From Muraenolepis orangiensis (taxonomy: Eukaryota > Chordata > Actinopteri > Gadiformes > Muraenolepididae): a stretch of 64,000 bases of DNA. The position numbers and the translations under genes were made by a program. Below, piece after piece: positions 1-9,414 of the stretch. Under the pieces are notes generated by a model. That model did no database searches, had not been told where the DNA came from, and saw nothing but the letters and a program-made list of their open reading frames with translations. Location: NCBI GenBank assembly GCA_027704905.1, contig JANIIK010000620.1, positions 17,119-81,118 on the forward strand. The letters run 5' to 3'. Numbering within the stretch: the stretch's first letter is position 1; every line of letters begins with the position of its first letter.

Positions 1-103
1 CTGGAGAAAAAATGTAAATCTTAAATAACCAGTCAACAGTCATCCTTCACCAAGGCGACTTTCTGTTAATATGTGATGAAGTAAACAATATAAATAATAA
101 TAC

Positions 104-2050
104 CTGGATTGCAATCGGCATCAATTTATTTTCGGGGTTCATGTACAGTAAACAGAAGCCAGTAGCAACGACCAGTTGTTCACCATCATAGACTTTGGTC
201 TGTATCCCATCCAATGTCTTGTAGTCACAGAAGAAGATATTGCCATTCTGTATCGAAGGCGGAGAGATATGTTTAGATACAAAGGGGGCTGACAAGGTAA
301 CAGGTTTGCTAATAAGATGAACAAAGAAGGTCAACATTGGTTCTGTTTTTGAACCTAGTTTAGTGATGCACATGCATGGTATTTGTTTTTGAACAGAAGA
401 AAAACCCTTTTCCGAACATACCTTCATCTCCTTCTCCAGGGAGGTGCCCTCCTGGAGAAATGGCTTCACCATGGCGTCCGTTACTTGGAAGTTAGGAGGA
501 ATCTGGGAGCATAGTTGGATCATATTGGGGTTCACCCCGTTGAGGAACTGGAATCCGTAGAAGTCATCGTCCTGCCAGTGAGCAGCGACGTAATCTGGAA
601 AGGGCGCGGTGGAGAACAAGTGATTCACTTCAATCGAAGGGTTTGAGTCTGCATTTTGTGTGAACTGAGAGCTGAGATGCAACATACTACTTACTGTATA
701 TTGGTGATTGCGTACATGTATGGGGAAAAAATGCAACATAATATTACAGTAGGTCCAATGGTAAAATATGGCAACCACTTACCATACATGGCGGATGTTT
801 TGTAACAAAAGAGCGATTTGAGCTCCTCGAAGTCTTTCCAATTCTCGGTGGAGTCTTTCAGACCCTTTGCCATGAGTTCCAACTCACTAGCAGTGGATTC
901 AACAAAAGATTGTTTACAGAATCATGACAATATATTTTTTTGGCACACAAGAAATAATGAATTGAACAGGCAATACATTCAATTATATTGATACAATCCA
1001 GATTTTGCAGATATAGTTCAGTCATAGACTTACGAAGATGCTGATATAGTAGCTATTTCAGCTATTTTGGATGCGGAAATACTGATGTCGCTTGGGACTG
1101 TCAAAAGCGTTCTGAAAGCGTTGCATTTCGGTAAGCCCTCAGATAACACCGCATACCTTTGGTGAGAGGACCACAATAAAACAAATTTCACAAAAACACA
1201 AGATGGCTTCTAAACTGTATTTAAAACCGTACGATTTGAGCAATTCCAAACATACTGGGAAGTGGCGACTCACTGGTATGCTTGTTTTCTCTGCTCCAAC
1301 TCTTTCTTACGATGCTCGAGTAGCACAGGAAGAGTATCCTCAAATATTGTTCGGGCTATAACATATTTAGAATAGTAGGCAGTGCTTCATCATCATCATC
1401 TACATCATTATCATTATTATTATATATATATGTATATATATAATTAATATTCAAAGTAAAGCTTTAACAATGAAGCTGAAATGAAGGCAATACCAGACTT
1501 TTTCCTTGAGGGTTAATTAAATAAAAAGGTATTTTTAGTCATAATCTGACCTGGTCCTCCCCTCAGCTCGAGATCCACACCACACCCATCGGTGGCAGGG
1601 GAACAGAAGGGCCTCTCCATTGGGTGTGGTCACCACGATCTTGGTGCAGAACCACTCGTTTTCCGGTAGCATAAAGACAGGATCTTTCTCCACCCTGAGG
1701 AGCAGAAGTTCCCCCAGAGGCTTGGGGGCTTCCACCGAGTAGCATCCGCTCTGTGGGAGAGGAGGAGGAGGAGGAGGAGGAGGAGGAGGAGGAGGAGGAG
1801 GAGGAGGAGGAGGAGGAGGAGGAGGAGCACACGACTCATGTTCAACGTCGTAAGCACTGTGCAACAGACAGATTTAAGAATAAAATCAATCGAATGGCCT
1901 CACTGTTCCTTTCCCAAGGTCGGGCCCCCAGTTGTCCAACAGCGTGCGTTCGCTCTGTCCCTCGGCGCCGATCAAGGTGACGTAGATGTAGTCACAGGTC
2001 CCTGAACATAGCCTGTCCCCCGTGGTCACCGCAATTTTATACACTGCCAT
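104..2050 (-). pseudogene. Lipoxygenase copy 1, 5' part (exons 1-7), frameshifted
   Basis: This is the 5' half of a lipoxygenase gene. Lipoxygenases are iron enzymes that oxygenate or isomerise polyunsaturated fatty acids. Exons by homology with copies 2 and 3 and by GT/AG sites: 2050-1904, 1750-1551, 1355-1274, 1156-1034, 886-783, 648-422 and 247-104. The ATG is in good context (ACCATGG). Exons 1-2 encode the N-terminal PLAT domain. Exon 6 starts the catalytic domain with HWQDDDFYGFQFLNGVNP, matching the family's HW-DDxFxGYQFLNGxNP. Exons 8 onward, which carry the iron ligands, would lie left of the window. Exon 2 has lost 5 bases compared with copies 2 and 3 (200 against 205 bp, around 1575), so the frame breaks near the end of the PLAT domain. 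It is therefore called a pseudogene unless that deletion is an assembly error. Intron 1 ends in a greatly expanded TCC run. Confidence 0.85.
1759..1827. repeat. (GGA)n microsatellite at a splice acceptor
   Basis: About 23-24 GGA units. On the minus strand this is a TCC run ending just before the CCCACAG acceptor of lipoxygenase copy 1 exon 2, so it is the polypyrimidine tract. The equivalent tract is about 4 units in copy 2 (18260-18272) and about 9 in copy 3 (33629-33660). The poly-Glu, poly-Ser and poly-Pro reading frames across it are by-products of the repeat. Confidence 0.95.
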
Positions 2051-2624
2051 GGTTGCTCAGTAGGAACGGTGCACTGTGTTTCCTTTATAAGAAGAGTGAG
2101 AGCTAAATGAAAAAGTTTAAACGACTATAGCTAATTGCAATTATTTTGAAATATTATAATTTTTTTATTAAATTGACACATAAATACCAAATATTGTTTC
2201 TGTAGATCTTCAGAGCTTGGACAAAAACACGTTTCTTTCCCCCTCCAAAAGAGCAGACTTGGCAAAAGACAGAGCCTATAGGTAAGCTAAATTACTAAAT
2301 TAAGTTAATCTTAACTATTTAGGCTGCTGCTGCTTCAGGTAGGTTAACCGACGGATTAACACAGGTCAAAGGAAACGGTTGACTTTAACATAACTGAGGT
2401 TAGTCTAGGGGCGGAGCTAGCCCCAACGGTTATCAGGTAAGTCAGGATTCAATCATTTTCGTCTTACCCAATATATTCTGTTTAACTCCTACCGAGACAG
2501 GTTTCAACAGATAAACCAAACTGTATTAATATATACCGGTATATATATATATATATTGAATAATATATAACGAGTTCAACTGGATTCCCCATGTAACCAA
2601 TCTTTTTCTGCATGCTACAGTTGA

Positions 2625-2722
2625 TCAATTATCTGATGCTTTTCTATCAATACAGATATTGAACTAAGCATCTGGACCCCTGTGTATGATTCTTTTTCCA
2701 CCCAATTAGAAATTATACTATA
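2625..2722 (-). repeat. LTR-like remnant upstream of lipoxygenase copy 1
   Basis: This segment resembles the first ~110 bases of the solo LTR at 40627-41412: a TAGTATAATTTCTA start, then GGTGGAA-AAGAATC, then an AGGTCC-GAT-CT-AGTTCAA block. The mirror copy lies at 17439-17545 upstream of copy 2. The similarity was judged by eye. It suggests that an old LTR sits about 500-600 bases upstream of the lipoxygenase starts. Confidence 0.45.
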
Positions 2723-3079
2723 TGGTTAACTGAGATTAAACCAAATATAAAAAGTAAGACAATCAGAGAAAGTGTGTTTAAAGGTTATAGGCTATGAAGG
2801 GAATTAGGAATATAAACCCCAACCGTCTCCACAATCCGCCGTTGTCAATCTCGTTGTTTTTGCCAAGATGCTAAAGCTGAGAAGCTGCAACACATTCCTT
2901 GACTGAGACTTAACCATGTGGAGGGTGTGTGTGGGGTTGGAGGCTGGTTGAAGGCTGCACTCCTGTGGGTCCTCAGTAATCACAATCCACAAGCCACCAA
3001 CACGCACAATCAAGCAGAGAGCTCTAGTATGTACCATCTGCTCGGTTCATCATTCTAAAAAACCTCAACAACAACAAAC

Positions 3080-3270
3080 AAATCTGGAGGATTAAATCCT
3101 CTTTATTGGTCACATACATGTAAACATACAGTGAAACGTGTTCTCTGCATTTAACCCATCCTAGTATTAGGAGCAGTGGGCAGCTATTTATACAGCGCCT
3201 GGGGAGCAGTTAGGGTTAGGGTGTCTTCCTCAAGGACACCTCAACAGTTTTTGCTAGGAGGAGCCTAGCC
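3080..3270 (-). repeat. SINE-like tail (left-arm copy)
   Basis: On the minus strand this carries a block also seen in many fish SINEs: TCCTCCTAGC, then GAGGTGTCCTTGAGGAAGACACC, then a GGATGGGTTAAATGCAGAG-like segment, ending in GACCAATAAAGAGGATT. The mirror copy is at 16888-17068. No tRNA-like head was found, so it is a 5'-truncated or unusual SINE. Confidence 0.6.
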
Positions 3271-3349
3271 GGTTAAACCGGTTAAACCGGTTCCTCATCG
3301 CCGTGTGTCTTTGTGTTTGGGATGAGCCCTCAAGTAGCCTTTTCAAGTC

Positions 3350-4090
3350 AAGTCAAGTTTATTGTCACTTCACAGTTTACACAAGTTTGCAATTTATAAA
3401 ATGCAATATATCGGCACAGAAAAATAGCAATATGTATATATAAATCCTGATGGCCTGACTGTGGAAGCTATCTCTGAGTCTATTTGTACGTCACTTGATA
3501 CTGCGGTATCGCCTGCCTGATGGTAAAAGTGAATACAGTTCGTGGCTTGGGTGGGCATTGTCTTTTATGATGCGTTTGGCCTTGGCCACGCACCGCTGGT
3601 TGTATATATCCAGGAGGGAGGGGAGCTCACCTCCAACGATATACTGGGCCGTCCGCACCGCCCTTTGAAGTGCTCTGCGCTCGAGTGCGGTGCAGTTCCC
3701 GTACCAGGCGATGATACACCCTGTAAGAACACTCTCGATGGTGCCGGTATAGATTGTTCTCAGGATGCGGGGGCCCATGCTGAATTTCCTCAGACGCCTG
3801 AGGAAATACAGGCGTTGTTGGGCCCTTTTCACAACGTGTGTGGTGTGCGTTGACCATGTGAGGTCCTCGGAGATGTGCACGCAGAGGAACTTGAAGCTGC
3901 TGACCCTCTCTACTGTAACACTGTCAATGGAGATAGGGCTGTGCTCTCCTCTCTGCTTCCTGAAGTCCACGATCTGGTCTTCTTGACGTTGAGGGCGAAG
4001 CTGTTCTCCTGTTACCACTGCTCCAGCGATCCAACCTCCTCCCTGTAGGCTGTGTCGTCGTCGCCGGCGATCAGGCCTACGGAATCACCT
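3350..4090 (-). mobile_element. L2-clade LINE, 3' fragment
   Basis: The C-terminal part of a non-LTR reverse transcriptase reads on the minus strand from about 4018 to 3491 (SSFKFLCVHISEDLTW through LLPSGRRYRSIK). It is followed by a 3' UTR ending in GACAATAAACTTGACTTGAC. That tail is shared with the other L2 copies in the window. The fragment is cut at its 5' side and has no catalytic RT core. It straddles the inner end of the left inverted-repeat arm. Confidence 0.85.
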
Positions 4091-4254
4091 TCTCCTCGGT
4101 TAACAGTAAGAGGAGATGTGAGGTAGGTTGTGACCCCCCCCCCCAGGTTATTTCGGTGGCGGCCACTTCTAAATAGACAAGTCTAGGAGTTGCCACATAC
4201 CTCCAGAATGTGTGAGTACATGTACATGGGGACCCTCGAACTTTCAGAAGTGGG
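4091..4254. other. Short spacer before Gypsy-1
   Basis: Non-coding sequence with a C13 homopolymer (about 4134-4146). No gene was seen. Its last five bases, GTGGG (4250-4254), are the left target-site duplication of Gypsy-1. Confidence 0.6.
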
Positions 4255-4580
4255 TGTTAGACCCCAACGAGACCGAGGAACCAAATGTGCCAAAGAACCC
4301 AGAAGTAGCGAGACACGGACACTCAAAGCAAAGGAAAAAATGTCTTTACTGTTATCTCCAACATCAAAAACATAAACTGGGCAGGGTTGGACAGGATACT
4401 TGGCGAGGTAGGAGCTGGAACAAGCAGTCTCTCGTGATAGTGGTTCACAATAACCAAGCGCCCGACGTCGGTCCTCGGCAGCCTAAAGAAGGGTAGATCC
4501 CAGGTGTTAATTAGTCTCAGTAGGCCTGATTATGATGGGCAACACCTGGGATCGATTAGAGCGTGGGGGGAGGCACAACA
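4255..4580 (-). repeat. Gypsy-1 3' LTR
   Basis: A 326-bp repeat identical to 9084-9409 except for one base. On the minus strand it starts TGTTGTGCCTCC and ends GGTCTAACA. The pol reading frame stops inside it, at 4507. Confidence 0.95.
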
Positions 4581-7500
4581 GTATCCCCCCCTGAGGGGAG
4601 GCACCGGACGACCGCCCCAGAGCCCCCGGGTTCTCCCGATAGAAGTCGTCCAGCAGGGAGGGGTCCACGAGATAGGAAGGGGGTACCCAGCTCCGGTCCT
4701 CCGGACCGAAGCCCTCCCAATCCACAAGGTACCGGAAACCCCGCCCCTGGCGGCGGACGGCGAGGAGCTTACGGACCGACCATACCGGATCTCCATCCGC
4801 CAGGACCCGGGGAAGCGGAGGAGCTGTAACAGGGGGAGACAAGGGACTGGAGGCCACGGGTTTCAGCTGAGAAACATGAAACACGGGGTGAACCCGGAGA
4901 GACGGAGGGAGAACCAAACGCACCGCAGAGGGGTTAATGATTCGATCCACGGTGTAGGGACCAACATAACGGGGATTCAACTTACGAGTCGATGTCTGGG
5001 AGGTCTGGAGGGGCAGGTCCCGGGCCAACAGCCAAACCCTCTGACCAGGCTGGTAGACAGGGGCAGGCACCCTCCGCCGGTTCGCGGCAAGCCGGGCCCG
5101 CTCCGTGGCCCGGAGTAGTGCGGCCCGGGCGGCCCTCCAAATGCGTCGACACCGGCGGAGGTGGGCCCTGGTGGTCGGGACCGCCACCTCCAGCTCCTGT
5201 TGGGGAAACAGCGGGGGCTGGTAGCCCAGGGAACATTGGAACGGGGACATACCAGTAGCGGAGCTCTCCATAGCGTTGAGGGAGTACTCCACCCAGGGCA
5301 GGTACTTGGCCCAGGAGGTGGGGTTACTCGAGGTGACGCAACGGAGAGCCGCCTCGACGGCCTGGTTGGCGCGCTCCGCCTGCCCATTGGACTGGGGGTG
5401 GTACCCCGAGGATAGGCTGGCCGTGGCCCCAATTCCCTTGCAGAAGGCCTGCCACACCTTGGAGATGAACTGGGGACCGCGGTCGGACACAATGTCAGAG
5501 GGGATTCCATGTAGGCGGACCACATGGAGGGTCAGGAGGTCCGCTGTTTCGGCCGCCGAGGGAAGCCCTGGGAGGGAAACAAAATGAACCGCCTTGGAGA
5601 AGCGATCGACCACGGTCAGGATGGTGTCACAGCCTTGGGAAACAGGTAGCCCCGTAATAAAGTCCATGGCAATGTGGGACCATGGGCGACTGGGAACGGG
5701 GAGGGGGTGCAGGAGACCTGCTGGAGGGCGATGCGAAGCCTTGCTCCGGGCGCAGGTGGTGCAGGCGGCTACAAACCCCCTGACATCCCTCCTGAGAGTG
5801 GTCCACCAGAACCTCCGGCTGATGAACTCCGCCGTCCGCCGCTCCCCGGGGTGACAAGCAAAGTGGCTGGAGTGGCCCCACTCCAACACCTGCGGGCGGA
5901 CAGCAAGAGGCACAAACAACCGGTTACAGGGACCGTTACCTGGGTCTGGCTCGGCCCGCTGGGCCTGTCTCACCAGCGGCTCGATGGCCCAGGTGACTAC
6001 ACCCACCACCCGGGCTGAGGAAAGGATGGTGTCGGGGTTCTCCTTGACGGCAGGACCCTCCCCCGGGGACTGACGGGAGAGGGCGTCAGCTCTGACGTTC
6101 TTGGAGCCCGGACGGTAGGTGAGGGTGAAATTGAACCGGCTGAAGAAAAGGGCCCAGCGGGCCTGCCTGGAGTTGAGCCTCTTCGCCGTCCTCATGTAGG
6201 CCAGGTTCTTGTGATCCGACCACACAATGAACGGTAGCTCAGCTCCCTCCAACCAGTGTCTCCACTCCTCCAGGGCGGCGTGAACCGCCAACAGTTCCTT
6301 GTTGCCCACATCATAGTTCCTCTCAGCGGGTTCGAAACGCCGAGAGTAATAGGCACATGGGTGGACCCTGTGGTCCTCCTCTGACCGCTGTGAGAGAACG
6401 GCTCCGATGCCTGTGTCAGACGCATCTACTTCGACGACGTACTGCCTCGCCGGGTCGGGGTGGACGAGAACCGGGGCTGTGGTGAATAAGCTCTTGAGTC
6501 GGCGGAAAACCGATTCCGCCTCAGGTGTCCACACGAATGGTCGAGAGGAGGAGGTGAGGGCGTTGAGGGGGGCAGCCACCTGGCTGAACCCCTTGATGAA
6601 CCGCCGCACAAAGCCTGCAAAACCCAGGAAGCGCCTGAGCTGCGTGCGGTCAGTAGGGCGTGGCCATTCCTCCACCGCCTTGATCTTGGCGGGGTCTGCA
6701 CGCATCTGTCCATCCTCCACCACGTTGCCGAGATACGTCACCGAGTTGGTGTGGAAGACGCACTTCTCAGCCTTCACATAGAGCCTGTTCTCCAACAGCC
6801 GTTGTAGCACCAGGCGGACGTGCTGGTGGTGTTCCTCCATGGACCTAGAGAAGATCAGGATGTCGTCCAGGTACACCACCACAAAGATGTCTAGCATGTC
6901 CCTCAGCACGTCATTCACCAGGCCTTGGAAAACTCCGGGGGCATTGGACAGACCGAACGGCATGACGCGGTACTCATAGTGGCCGAGATGGGTGTTGAAG
7001 GCCGTCTTCCACTCGTCACCCTCCCTGATCCTGACCAAGTGGTATGCGTTACGAAGGTCCAACTTGGTGAACACCCGGGCGTGCGTGAGTGGCTCGAAAG
7101 TGGAACTAAGAAGTGGCAGGGGATACCTATTCTTCACCGTGATGTCGTTCAGTGCCCGATAGTCTATACAGGGCCTCAGGCCACCGTCCTTCTTAGCCAC
7201 GAAGAAGAAGCCCGCTGCGAGGGGCGAAGACGACGGCCTTATAAGGCCTGAGGCTAGGGACTCAGCGATATAGTTGCGCATTGCCTCCCTCTCCGGCTGG
7301 GAGATGTTGTAGAGCCGCCTCTTCGGAAGGGCGGCCCCAGGAAGGAGGTCGATGGGACAATCATAAGGCCGGTGAGGGGGGAGTGAGAGGGCTCTGTCCT
7401 TACTAAACGCCAGAGAGAGGTCGTGATAAATGTGAGGCACCCCAGTGATATCTGGTGGAGAGGACACAGGCCTGGAACCGCTGGACGGAGACAAGGCGGA

Positions 7501-8007
7501 ACGCAAACAGGTAGCGTGACAAGCTGTACTCCAGCCCAAAACCCGCCCAGATGCCCAGGAGATGTGAGGGTCGTGCCTCTCCAGCCAGGGTCTACCCAAC
7601 ACTAGAGGCGCCGTGGGGGCGTGCAAAACAAAAAAACGAATGGACTCAGAGTGATTTCCCGAAAGTGTGAGTGTGAGAAGGTCAGTAGCGTGCGTAATAG
7701 TACCCAAAGAATGCCCATCTATGGCCCGAGGAGAGAGGGTGCGATCTAAAGCCACCAAAGGGACACCCGCCTGTCGGGCTAGAGTTACATCCAGTAGACA
7801 CTCGTCGGCACCCGAGTCAATGAGGGCGCCAACCGACAAGGTCTCCGTACCCCAGGCTAAGGTGGCCGGAAAAAGACGATTTAACGTACTAAGGGGCGGG
7901 GAAAAAGATGTTTTGCTCACCCGTATGCCCCTTACTGGCGAGCTTGGTCGTTTGGGCGGGTTGGGCAGGATCTGACATAATGTCCCTCCTTCCCACAGTA
8001 GAGGCAC
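4507..8007 (-). CDS. pol: Gypsy-1 Pol polyprotein with C-terminal chromodomain
   Basis: An open frame of 1166 codons from the first ATG; in use it is probably entered by -1 frameshift from gag. Visible domains: aspartic protease with DSGAD at residues 64-68; reverse transcriptase with YLDD at 379-382; RNase H at about 500-630 (VEVDASDTG, SDHKNL); integrase zinc finger at about 720-775 (HSSHFACH then CTTCARSK); integrase D,D,E core at about 800-920 (MDFITG, VSDRGPQF, and an E in NGQAERANQ); and a chromodomain at about 1090-1140 (YLVDWEGFGPEDRSWVP). All catalytic motifs appear present. The product would make cDNA and insert it, with the chromodomain probably guiding integration toward particular chromatin. 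The frame is GC-rich, so the long antisense frames opposite it are not genes. Confidence 0.95.
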   Translation of the reverse strand: MPLLWEGGTLCQILPNPPKRPSSPVRGIRVSKTSFSPPLSTLNRLFPATLAWGTETLSVGALIDSGADECLLDVTLARQAGVPLVALDRTLSPRAIDGHSLGTITHATDLLTLTLSGNHSESIRFFVLHAPTAPLVLGRPWLERHDPHISWASGRVLGWSTACHATCLRSALSPSSGSRPVSSPPDITGVPHIYHDLSLAFSKDRALSLPPHRPYDCPIDLLPGAALPKRRLYNISQPEREAMRNYIAESLASGLIRPSSSPLAAGFFFVAKKDGGLRPCIDYRALNDITVKNRYPLPLLSSTFEPLTHARVFTKLDLRNAYHLVRIREGDEWKTAFNTHLGHYEYRVMPFGLSNAPGVFQGLVNDVLRDMLDIFVVVYLDDILIFSRSMEEHHQHVRLVLQRLLENRLYVKAEKCVFHTNSVTYLGNVVEDGQMRADPAKIKAVEEWPRPTDRTQLRRFLGFAGFVRRFIKGFSQVAAPLNALTSSSRPFVWTPEAESVFRRLKSLFTTAPVLVHPDPARQYVVEVDASDTGIGAVLSQRSEEDHRVHPCAYYSRRFEPAERNYDVGNKELLAVHAALEEWRHWLEGAELPFIVWSDHKNLAYMRTAKRLNSRQARWALFFSRFNFTLTYRPGSKNVRADALSRQSPGEGPAVKENPDTILSSARVVGVVTWAIEPLVRQAQRAEPDPGNGPCNRLFVPLAVRPQVLEWGHSSHFACHPGERRTAEFISRRFWWTTLRRDVRGFVAACTTCARSKASHRPPAGLLHPLPVPSRPWSHIAMDFITGLPVSQGCDTILTVVDRFSKAVHFVSLPGLPSAAETADLLTLHVVRLHGIPSDIVSDRGPQFISKVWQAFCKGIGATASLSSGYHPQSNGQAERANQAVEAALRCVTSSNPTSWAKYLPWVEYSLNAMESSATGMSPFQCSLGYQPPLFPQQELEVAVPTTRAHLRRCRRIWRAARAALLRATERARLAANRRRVPAPVYQPGQRVWLLARDLPLQTSQTSTRKLNPRYVGPYTVDRIINPSAVRLVLPPSLRVHPVFHVSQLKPVASSPLSPPVTAPPLPRVLADGDPVWSVRKLLAVRRQGRGFRYLVDWEGFGPEDRSWVPPSYLVDPSLLDDFYRENPGALGRSSGASPQGGILLCLPPRSNRSQVLPIIIRPTETN

Positions 8008-9065
8008 TGTTGGTGAGACATCCTGTACTCCTTTTGTCCTGCCGAAAGGTGGGATCGGCCAATCTCCATGGGCTCCCCGGGCCCGGACGTCGACCTGTCA
8101 ACAGACAGCGCGTGCTGAAAAGGGGGCGTGGCCAAGCCCGCCGCGGACTGTGTGGCGGTCGCCGAGGCAGAGCGACCGGGAGCCGGGCAAAGGAACGAAC
8201 GCTGGGCTCGGTCCAAACGGCGTTCACGCAGCCGTGTGTCCATTTGGAGTGCCAGTGTGATCAACTCTCTCAGCGTCTCCGGGCTGTCTCGAACGATGAG
8301 GTCCTTGACGGCGTCGCTCAAGCCCTTGCGATAGAGACAGAGGAGTGCTCTATCGTCCCAACCACTCTCTATTGCAAGGATCCGGAACTCCACCGTGAAA
8401 TCGGCCACCGAGCGAGACCCCTGACGGCAAACTAGCAGCCGGCTTGCAGAATCCAGCCCGTCTAATGGATGGTCGAAGACCGCGCAAAACTCTTGCTTGA
8501 ATAGGGGGTAATCGGTGGCATAACCCCCGTCGCTGTTCACCGCGGCTATCGCCCAGCTGAGAGCTCTGTCGGCAAGGAGGGACATCACAAAAGCAATCCT
8601 GGCCCCACCCGAGGAATACTTGGACGGCTGATGTGTGAACAGCAACTCACACTGAGCTATGAACCCCCGGCACTGGTTCAAATCGCCCCCGAACGATCTG
8701 GGGCTAACCAAGCTGGGCTCGGCGCAACCGACTGACCCTGCGGGGACATCGGGGCCAGCTGGGACGTAGGACGGACTGGTTCCCGGACCGGAACCTGGAT
8801 AGGTGCTGACGGCTAACGCGTCCAGAGATCGCTGGATGGACGCTAGGGCTCCGGTCATAGCATCCACCTTGGCGGCGAGACCGGTGACCGTACTGACGGT
8901 AGTCTGCGACATGTTCTCCAGCACCGCAATCTGGGACTGGACCGAGGGAAAAGCCTTTCCCAGTTCGGCCTGCAGTTGGGTAAGCTCGATGGCTTGTTCT
9001 GTTACAATCTTGCGTAACTCGGAAGGTGTCCCGTGCCCCGCTTCTGGGTTCCCGGCTTGGCTCAT
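7932..9065 (-). CDS. gag: Gypsy-1 Gag (capsid/nucleocapsid)
   Basis: 377 codons. The ATG lies only 18 bases after the 5' LTR, so the leader is extremely short. There is a coiled-coil-like N-terminus (about residues 10-85). A capsid region of the sushi/RTL type follows at about 130-290 (FGGDLNQCRGFIAQCELLF and onward). Near the C-terminus is one CCHC knuckle, CLYCGKEGHYVRSC, in CX2CX4HX4C spacing. The protein should package element RNA into particles. Gag overlaps pol by about 75 bases in the -1 frame. This Gag family is the source of domesticated mammalian genes such as PEG10 and RTL1 (known from the family, not shown here). Confidence 0.93.
   Translation of the reverse strand: MSQAGNPEAGHGTPSELRKIVTEQAIELTQLQAELGKAFPSVQSQIAVLENMSQTTVSTVTGLAAKVDAMTGALASIQRSLDALAVSTYPGSGPGTSPSYVPAGPDVPAGSVGCAEPSLVSPRSFGGDLNQCRGFIAQCELLFTHQPSKYSSGGARIAFVMSLLADRALSWAIAAVNSDGGYATDYPLFKQEFCAVFDHPLDGLDSASRLLVCRQGSRSVADFTVEFRILAIESGWDDRALLCLYRKGLSDAVKDLIVRDSPETLRELITLALQMDTRLRERRLDRAQRSFLCPAPGRSASATATQSAAGLATPPFQHALSVDRSTSGPGEPMEIGRSHLSAGQKEYRMSHQQCLYCGKEGHYVRSCPTRPNDQARQ
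7950..7956 (-). promoter_or_regulatory. Candidate -1 ribosomal frameshift site C CCA AAC
   Basis: On the minus strand gag codons CGC CCA AAC form the heptamer C CCA AAC, five codons before the gag stop. Its X XXY YYZ pattern suits tandem -1 slippage. Slipping there leads directly into the pol frame (next codons AAA CGA CCA). The downstream structure was not folded. Confidence 0.6.
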
Positions 9066-9071
9066 TTTTAG

Positions 9072-9082
9072 GCTTGGTTATT
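9072..9082 (-). promoter_or_regulatory. Self-priming primer-binding site of Gypsy-1
   Basis: Right after the 5' LTR, where a tRNA primer site is expected, no TGG-type tRNA match is seen. The minus-strand sequence is instead AATAACCAAGC. It is perfectly complementary over 11 bases to GCTTGGTTATT inside the LTR (minus strand, 9288-9278). This is the arrangement of Tf1/sushi elements, in which the first 11 bases of the transcript fold back and prime reverse transcription. It also predicts the transcript start near 9288. Confidence 0.75.
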
Positions 9083-9083
9083 C

Positions 9084-9409
9084 TGTTAGACCCCAACGAG
9101 ACCGAGGAACCAAATGTGCCAAAGAACCCAGAAGTAGCGAGACACGGACACTCAAAGCAAAGGAAAAAATGTCTTTACTGTTATCTCCAACATCAAAAAC
9201 ATAAACTGGGCAGGGTTGGACAGGATACTTGGCGAGGTAGGAGCTGGAACAAGCAGTCTCTCGTGATAGTGGTTCACAATAACCAAGCGCCCGACGTCGG
9301 TCCTCGGCAGCCTAAAGAAGGGTAGATCCCAGGTGTTAATTAGTCTCAGTAGGCCTGATTATGATGGGCCACACCTGGGATCGATTAGAGCGTGGGGGGA
9401 GGCACAACA
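9084..9409 (-). repeat. Gypsy-1 5' LTR
   Basis: Partner of 4255-4580. If the transcript starts near 9288, U3 is about 9409-9289 and R-U5 about 9288-9084. A weak TATA-like stretch (CTTCTTTAGG, minus strand) lies about 30 bases upstream of that start. Confidence 0.93.
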
Positions 9410-9414
9410 GTGGG

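Larger units (their letters stand above)
1..4013 (-). repeat. Left arm of large inverted duplication
   Basis: Read on the minus strand, this stretch matches 16138-20022 on the plus strand almost continuously. The match covers a 3' LINE fragment, a SINE-like tail, the lipoxygenase upstream region and lipoxygenase exons 1-7 with their introns. The inner ends of the arms fall inside an L2 LINE at about 4013 and 16138. The outer end lies beyond the window, since base 1 pairs with about 20022. The arms differ by small indels and by microsatellite length: a long GGA run on the left, a long TA run on the right. Confidence 0.85.
4255..9409 (-). mobile_element. Gypsy-1: intact Ty3/Gypsy chromovirus (sushi-ichi-like)
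   Basis: A complete LTR retrotransposon of 5155 bp in minus orientation. The LTRs are 4255-4580 and 9084-9409, 326 bp each, with TG...CA ends. They differ by a single base in my comparison (4541 against 9370). The element is flanked by the 5-bp duplication GTGGG (4250-4254 and 9410-9414). It holds full-length gag (9065-7932) and pol (8007-4507) with no stop codons. The domain order protease, RT, RNase H, integrase, chromodomain is that of chromoviruses such as fish sushi-ichi. The near-identical LTRs and open frames point to a recent insertion that may still be mobile. Confidence 0.95.

Noticed and set aside
1535..1980. Poly-Pro, poly-Ser, poly-Leu and poly-Glu reading frames
   Set aside because: All are translations of the (GGA)n microsatellite at a splice acceptor; they are not proteins.
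4504..8435. Long plus-strand open frames opposite Gypsy-1 gag and pol (up to 204 codons)
   Set aside because: They are antisense shadows of a GC-rich coding sequence, with no domain resemblance.
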